Positions 62,301 through 64,000 of a DNA stretch of 64,000 bases are shown piece by piece. The translations under genes were made by a program, and so were the position numbers. Source of the DNA: Phycisphaera sp. (GTDB lineage: Bacteria; Planctomycetota; Phycisphaerae; Phycisphaerales; Zrk34); the NCBI GenBank assembly GCA_016125285.1, contig WGMA01000005.1, positions 164,635-228,634 on the forward strand. The letters are read 5' to 3'. The notes under the pieces were generated by a model that searched no databases, had not been told where the DNA came from, and saw nothing but the letters and a program-made list of their open reading frames with translations. Numbering within the stretch: position 1 is the first letter of the stretch; every line of letters starts with the position of its first letter.

Positions 62301-62547
62301 CGAGCTCGACTCCGCCGTCGTCACGCTCGACGCCATGCACGCCGAGGACTTCGACTCCGGCTTCCTCCGCATGATGATCAGCCGGTCGTACAGCGAGATC
62401 GCCGAGACCTACGAACAACTCGGCGACCCCGAGTCCGCCGCCGCCCTCCGCGCCCGCGCCCAACACCTCAGCGAACGCCGCGATCCCCGCCCCGACCGCC
62501 GCGACAACGACGACAAGGCCCCCGACGTCGCCCCACCCCCGCAATAA
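59371..62547 (+). CDS. Transmembrane Ser/Thr protein kinase with an insertion in the kinase domain
   Basis: A 1058-residue protein. An N-terminal helical region (1-75) precedes the kinase domain: glycine loop IGRGGMGVVY (87-96), VAVK with Lys110, HRDVKPSNLL (334-343), DFG (354-356) and APE (380-382). About 130 acidic, Ala/Pro-rich residues (roughly 175-305) separate the N-lobe/hinge from the catalytic loop. A transmembrane helix lies near 499-521. The extracytoplasmic part holds TPR-like helical pairs and a Pro/Arg-rich disordered segment near 730-770. It likely senses envelope state and phosphorylates the adjacent sigma factor. Confidence 0.93.
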   Translation: MTESQIERDPVEELADEFIERYRRGEHPTVGEYARRYPDHAAEIEDLFPTILAVEQLKVHSQHSDGTTSLGGSRPEYLGDFRVIREIGRGGMGVVYEAEQQSLGRHVAVKVLPRHALHSKRQLERFRREAQTAARLHHTNIVPVFGVGEDEGFHYYVMQLINGEGLDAILERMRTSGTSRLLHSGSTRHIGRINHPATDLADAASDTGSSVDDDESRVAQAPTADASSLIEAGSSGVLSMHDGSPPDFDAEDPDDGPDEDRVAAVTPVAAPDAPTVHAEAPPHADVDEELDELAVTPPAPVRLDDATAHARRVAEIGIQIASALQYAHAQGVLHRDVKPSNLLLDEHGNVWIADFGLARAVHHDDMTHSGDVLGTLRYMAPEQFNGKVDRRTDIYSLGLTLYELLTRRPAFDDADRTRLLHRIATQQPPRPRSLDPSIPRDLETIILKTIAPDPGHRYDSADQLVEDLRRFLEDRPILARRAGPVELLWRWCRRNPALASLSATAAALLVLVAVVASVGYVRTKAALDGEEAQRRRAEASSELAAEALDKVFESFTPQRPVNTSDLNADTSNSGEFELPIEPTVSEQTAAVLESLLVYYDRLAAQSDTDPAMTRKAADANRRVGDIRSQLGQPGQALKSYRRSLEIYDGLLARQPDDTAVIVAVARLHNEIGGVLRHQRRTTPARDEHNAALARLEAMPADTRPPDAAFELARTHYLLAVSHFGRGPRRPPTPDNASGDAPDRPEGPRNPEAQRGPDRPRPANATDTPRSRRGGANGSAERSAHLNTAIDLLTPLIAAHPDAPDYQHLLAMCLRDSVSPFRSDEPDAQANTQRALDILEALVAKYPGVPDYRLDLAETYGRIDGFRFDPSPDQITDAIAHIERAANITADLVAHYPNIPRYKFTNVANLSRLGSLLLRDEQYDRAVDALTTASHQLGEITEQAPTEQQLSLTMWRVRVRRDMATALVHTGQVLRARDELDSAVVTLDAMHAEDFDSGFLRMMISRSYSEIAETYEQLGDPESAAALRARAQHLSERRDPRPDRRDNDDKAPDVAPPPQ

Positions 62548-62984
62548 CCGCCCCAACTGATGCCCGGGGACCACGTTCCGCGCGCCAGCGCGCACGATCC
62601 ACCGCGACGAAAACGCCGCCGCGCCCGTCCGGCGCGATCCGTCGCCGCGCGCGCGTCCGCGGCGCGACGACGGATACAGGACTTACGACGATCCGATGCG
62701 ATAATACCCCGTCGGATGCGTGACTTACGGCGATTTGATAGTGCTTTCGCGGGGCGCGGGACGAGCGCAAGTCGTTACAAAACCGTGCCGTGTCGGGACC
62801 GAACGGGCGCTCAAGGGGGCGCTGATGGAGCGCGAATGGGCGGCGTTGGGCCGACGGAGAATCGGTATCGCGTCGCCCCGTGCGCACGGCGTGACACGCG
62901 CAAGCGGAGGCCAACGAGGCAATCTCACGACCGCCTGCCGCGTTGGTCTGTACCAACCCCAAGCCGATTACGGAGGCTCGCCCC
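62548..62984. other. 437-bp intergenic region without a gene
   Basis: No credible coding frame. Positions 62679-62900 are the second copy of the dispersed repeat. GGAGG lies just before the start at 62985. Confidence 0.7.
62679..62900 (+). repeat. Dispersed non-coding repeat, copy B
   Basis: Collinear with 935-1155. GACTTACG boxes are at 62680 and 62722 (42 bp apart), followed by CGACGGAGAATCGGT and CGTGCGCACGGCGTGACACG. It lies 85 bp upstream of the secreted-protein gene on the same strand. Confidence 0.65.
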
Positions 62985-63749
62985 ATGACTCGCATGCTCA
63001 TCCGCTTTGTCGTTGCCGCGTACGCCGTGGCTGTGTTGTTCACGTTCGGCCCGCTGCGCGCCGCGGAGACGGACGCTGCCGCGCTGCCGGAGCCGAAGGG
63101 CGAGGTGATCCTCGACGATCATTTCGATCACGACGACCCGGCCGACAAGGAAGACATCGGCAACGAGTGGACGACGAACAGCGCGTGGCGGGCGAAGGGT
63201 CACAAGCAGGTGGACCTGATCGACGGCGCGATGCACGCGACGCGGCATCCGGAGGCGGACCACGGCGTGGCGATCTTCCACAAGATGGACTTCCGCGACG
63301 CGACCGTTGACATGCGCTTCAAGCTCGACGACAAGGCCGACAGCCTCGGCCTCGACTTCGTCGACCGCGACCTGAAGACGGTCCACGCCGGCCACCTCTG
63401 CATGGCGCGCGTACAGCTGAATCAGGTTTCGCTTCAGGACTCGAAGACCGGCGTGATGAACCTGGAGATCCACGACCGCCGCCAGGCTGGCAAGGAGACG
63501 CCGGAGGACAAGGCGTTGCTGAAGACGAAGACGAAGGCGTTCAAGCTCGACCTCGAGGCCGGGACGTGGCACACGATGCGCGTGACGGTGGAGGGCGACG
63601 TGATGTCGGTGGCGATCGACGGCAAGCCGGTCGGCGCGTTCCAGTCCGAGGGGATCGGGCATCCGACGAAGCACATGATCACGCTCGCGGTCGGCAAGTC
63701 GGCGTGGGTGGACGATGTGAAGGTGTGGCGGCTGAAGGGGATTGAGTGA
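62985..63749 (+). CDS. Secreted LamG/DUF1080-like protein
   Basis: A 254-residue protein started at ATG 62985 after GGAGG. A signal peptide ends near LRAAE. The mature domain is a single jelly roll: [22 protein letters not shown], then [40 protein letters not shown], ending in [10 protein letters not shown], typical of the carbohydrate-binding/hydrolase-like DUF1080 group. No catalytic residues are obvious. A heptamer array follows the stop. Confidence 0.82.
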   Translation: MTRMLIRFVVAAYAVAVLFTFGPLRAAETDAAALPEPKGEVILDDHFDHDDPADKEDIGNEWTTNSAWRAKGHKQVDLIDGAMHATRHPEADHGVAIFHKMDFRDATVDMRFKLDDKADSLGLDFVDRDLKTVHAGHLCMARVQLNQVSLQDSKTGVMNLEIHDRRQAGKETPEDKALLKTKTKAFKLDLEAGTWHTMRVTVEGDVMSVAIDGKPVGAFQSEGIGHPTKHMITLAVGKSAWVDDVKVWRLKGIE

Positions 63750-63757
63750 GGGGTCGG

Positions 63758-63792
63758 AAATGCAAAATGCAAAATGGTCATTGCAAAGTGAC
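63758..63792 (+). repeat. Short heptamer-periodic array
   Basis: Five 7-bp units, AAATGCA-AAATGCA-AAATGGT-CATTGCA-AAGTGAC, begin eight bases after the stop codon. No clear inverted arm is seen within the window. Confidence 0.65.
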
Positions 63793-63835
63793 CGAGGCGA
63801 GAGGCGCTGCGCGTAGAGGGTGTTGTCGGGCGGCG

Positions 63836-63860
63836 ATCCCTCACCCTTGCCCTCTCCCGG
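63836..63860. repeat. Fragment of a REPIN-like element
   Basis: CCCTCACCCTTGCCCTCTCCC resembles one half of the 135-bp elements at 51842 and 53257 but lacks the second hairpin arm. It lies next to the probable transposase end. Confidence 0.4.
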
Positions 63861-63882
63861 AGCAGGATATTGCATAGTTGCC

Positions 63883-64000
63883 TTAAGTGGTGCCTTGTTT
63901 GATGGTCAAGGCGATGAGGATCTTGGCGTGAATCCAGCGTCGCACGCGATCGAGGGTTCGGACCCAGCCGGGCAGGTGGTCGAGACCAACCGCGCTGGAC
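63883..64000 (-). CDS. C-terminal end of a probable transposase (cut by window edge)
   Basis: The last 38 codons of a minus-strand frame read WVRTLDRVRRWIHAKILIAL and end TIKQGTT before a TAA. A basic Trp-containing helix followed by AKxLxAL is common at the end of DDE (IS4-type) transposases. The rest lies outside the window, so the family cannot be confirmed. Confidence 0.4.
   Translation of the reverse strand, partial: SSAVGLDHLPGWVRTLDRVRRWIHAKILIALTIKQGTT

Noticed and set aside
59998..62595. Long open frame antisense to the kinase gene (865 codons), and similar long frames opposite other genes such as 37310-39937 and 4240-6048
   Set aside because: Their translations are Arg/Ala/Val-rich low-complexity sequence with no motifs, the usual antisense shadow of high-GC coding DNA; the opposite strand has clear protein families.

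Overview
The window is high-GC bacterial DNA with the gene complement of a planctomycete, probably of the Phycisphaerae type. Indicators are several ECF sigma/FecR anti-sigma gene pairs followed by prepilin-like proteins, a DUF1501 plus DUF1549/DUF1553 (PSCyt/PSD) pair, a sulfatase, an LpxC-FabZ fusion, and an ECF sigma factor paired with a serine/threonine kinase. No rRNA is present and one tRNA is seen.

1-22302: five cassettes, all on the minus strand, run ECF sigma -> FecR-type transmembrane anti-sigma -> one or two prepilin-like proteins. The leftmost is cut by the window edge. Sigma and FecR stop/start codons overlap in every cassette, and two FecR proteins carry a C-terminal LamG-like domain. 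A sulfatase (8228-9607) and three tandem, translationally overlapping membrane GT-C/TPR proteins (12635-19331) sit among them. I infer surface sensing units in which a periplasmic anti-sigma controls its own sigma factor and a co-encoded pilin-like protein.

22626-35805: lgt, a secreted protein of unknown function, then the minus-strand outer-membrane biogenesis block bamA - ECF sigma - anti-sigma - skp - lpxD - lpxC/fabZ - lpxA. Upstream of it lie a PQQ-propeller protein, a c-type cytochrome lipoprotein and an outer-membrane protein with palindromic operator-like sites.

35932-39865: a DUF1501 Tat-type protein and a large cytochrome-type DUF1549/DUF1553 protein. 39979-43332: an integrated element of about 3.35 kb in a tRNA-Arg(CCT) gene, with a toxin-antitoxin pair and two N-terminally truncated integrases that meet head to head.

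43563-58314: galK, then a type II secretion operon on the minus strand in the order E-F-G-H-I-J-K-L-M-C-D followed by a small lipoprotein. Two 135-bp REPIN-like elements lie inside the leader-peptide codons of gspI and gspK. 58649-64000: an ECF sigma/Ser-Thr kinase pair, a secreted LamG-like protein, and the C-terminal end of a probable transposase at the right edge.

Non-coding structure is unusually rich: a 221-bp repeat present at both ends of the window, heptamer-periodic intergenic arrays usually arranged as inverted arms, REPIN-like doublets, and an A/T-tract upstream of most of the cassette sigma genes. All calls come from reading the sequence; no database search was possible.
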